Source of the DNA: Paraburkholderia fynbosensis
Lineage (GTDB): Bacteria; Pseudomonadota; Gammaproteobacteria; Burkholderiales; Burkholderiaceae
Direction: 5' to 3'
Assembly: GCF_902859935.1 (NCBI RefSeq)
Contig: NZ_CADIKI010000030.1
Span: 1-64,000, forward strand
DNA length: 64,000 nucleotides
Shown: positions 63,369-64,000 of the stretch, piece by piece
How positions within the stretch are numbered: position 1 is the first letter of the stretch
Layout: each line of letters begins with the position of its first letter
Notes under the pieces: generated by a model
The model's database searches: none
The model's input: the letters and a program-made list of their open reading frames with translations, nothing else
Told to the model about the DNA's origin: nothing
Translations under genes and position numbers: made by a program

Positions 63369-64000
63369 GATGTTCCTGAGGAGGTGTTATTCGGCTCGAT
63401 GGCACCGAGACCTCAGCGATTTTACCGACGTTTTTACGGGTTCGGAGCGGCCTGCTCGATGTCTTCTCGAGTTAAATTATTTTAAGCAAGGTCCATACAG
63501 AAGGCACGAAACGAGGGTCCCACTGGCGAATGCGGGTGAGAGGGAAGCTGTGTTGTGCGGCTGAAACTGATAGTCCGAGTCGCTTGATGACAATGCCATT
63601 AATAAAAGTATCTGCTCATGCTTCCAACATCGGGAGCCAGACGGTGAACATTTCTCCCAGGATCGCGGCCACACGCAGAGGGGGCCATCATTATGGTAAA
63701 CGATACGTTTGGTTTGTAGACAAAAACACAAATGGACGCTAATCTGGCCTGACCAATCAACTGTTTTGTCCATTTGGTCTGTCCAGTTGGTTGGTTGTTT
63801 TGGCAATGCTCGCACGGTTCGGGAAGAGCTTCGATAGCGTTCCCTGGTTGGATTAGAGAGATGCCCCTTAAAAGGAATTCGGGCAACGTCCGGGTCTCCT
63901 CAGTTCAACGTTCCAGTGCGTGTACGCAAGCAACAGAACGAAGGTTTCGTCAATTGCCATGGTCAAAAAGGGTTGCGGATCTGCATCCCTTGTCAATGTC
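63369..64000. other. intergenic with GGCCTGACCA-type sites
   Basis: No supportable gene; frames on both strands lack coding features. A GGCCTGACCAAT site lies at 63744-63756, and a second related element (TTGGTCTGTCCAG) at about 63774-63786. Both lie about 380-420 bp upstream of the GntR gene. Confidence 0.4.
63744..63756. promoter_or_regulatory. GGCCTGACCA-type site upstream of the GntR gene
   Basis: CTGGCCTGACCAA matches the central bases of the site at 50061-50076 near the start of the catabolic operon. Confidence 0.5.

Noticed and set aside
63599-63886. 95-residue minus-strand frame
   Set aside because: Overlaps the operator-like sites, lacks a ribosome binding site and has no recognisable features.
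1-64000. tRNA, rRNA or complete insertion sequence
   Set aside because: I looked for T-arm-like GGTTCGA motifs, rRNA-conserved stretches and DDE transposase motifs on both strands and found no convincing instance.

Overview
The window looks like an accessory, gene-sparse stretch of a high-GC betaproteobacterial replicon, most likely Burkholderiaceae (Paraburkholderia/Caballeronia-like). This placement is an inference. It rests on the short H-NS protein with a C-terminal YRDPETGKTWNGFGRPP-type DNA-binding motif, tandem DUF1254/DUF1214 proteins, a two-partner-secretion exoprotein with an ESPR signal and YDG/MBG repeats, DUF2252 and SYLF proteins, and the codon use. I see no rRNA, tRNA, CRISPR array, replication origin or intact transposon. 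Many genes are decayed, frameshifted or truncated.

Region 1 (1-9.2 kb) holds remnants (a SYLF fragment, an outer-membrane-protein fragment), a divergent AraC/H-NS pair, an outer-membrane transporter-like protein, two DUF1254 proteins and a FixJ/LuxR-type regulator whose phospho-acceptor Asp is Asn. Region 2 (9.5-20.9 kb) is a TpsA/TpsB pair: a ~3190-residue exoprotein with 29 YDG-type repeats and its POTRA/beta-barrel transporter. Region 3 (20.9-39 kb) carries envelope and periplasmic proteins: DUF2092, SYLF lipoprotein, a BamA-like barrel, DUF2252, an ionotropic-glutamate-receptor-like channel and an AspT-family permease. It also holds a response regulator broken by an 8-bp tandem duplication and several decayed paralogues of region 1 genes. 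A repeated palindromic promoter-like element occurs six times in this region. In five of the six it points at an envelope, permease or regulator gene 150-300 bp downstream.

Region 4 (39-50 kb) is a defence/mobility-like island. It contains an orphan HipB-like regulator, a gamma-glutamyltransferase fragment, a small gene with two tandem consensus LexA boxes, two DUF1016/YhcG PDDEXK nucleases (one frameshifted), an HU gene translationally coupled to a truncated DUF1016, a tyrosine-recombinase remnant, and a compact three-gene operon (45.9-48.7 kb). The operon has visibly lower GC; its first product has a PD-(D/E)XK nuclease signature and the other two match no family I recognise. It is my best candidate for an undescribed system.

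Region 5 (50.1-63.4 kb) is a catabolic operon of ten genes: HpaI-type aldolase, two amidohydrolases, a NitT/TauT-type ABC importer, a CitE-type lyase, an ADP-forming acyl-CoA ligase, a Tat-exported MmgE/PrpD protein, a beta-propeller lactonase and a small exported protein. A convergent GntR/FadR-type regulator closes it. Similar GGCCTGACCA sites lie upstream of the first operon gene and upstream of the GntR gene, suggesting control of both ends by that regulator. The substrate is unknown; the enzyme set suits a lactone or branched dicarboxylic acid that is opened, activated to a CoA ester and cleaved.
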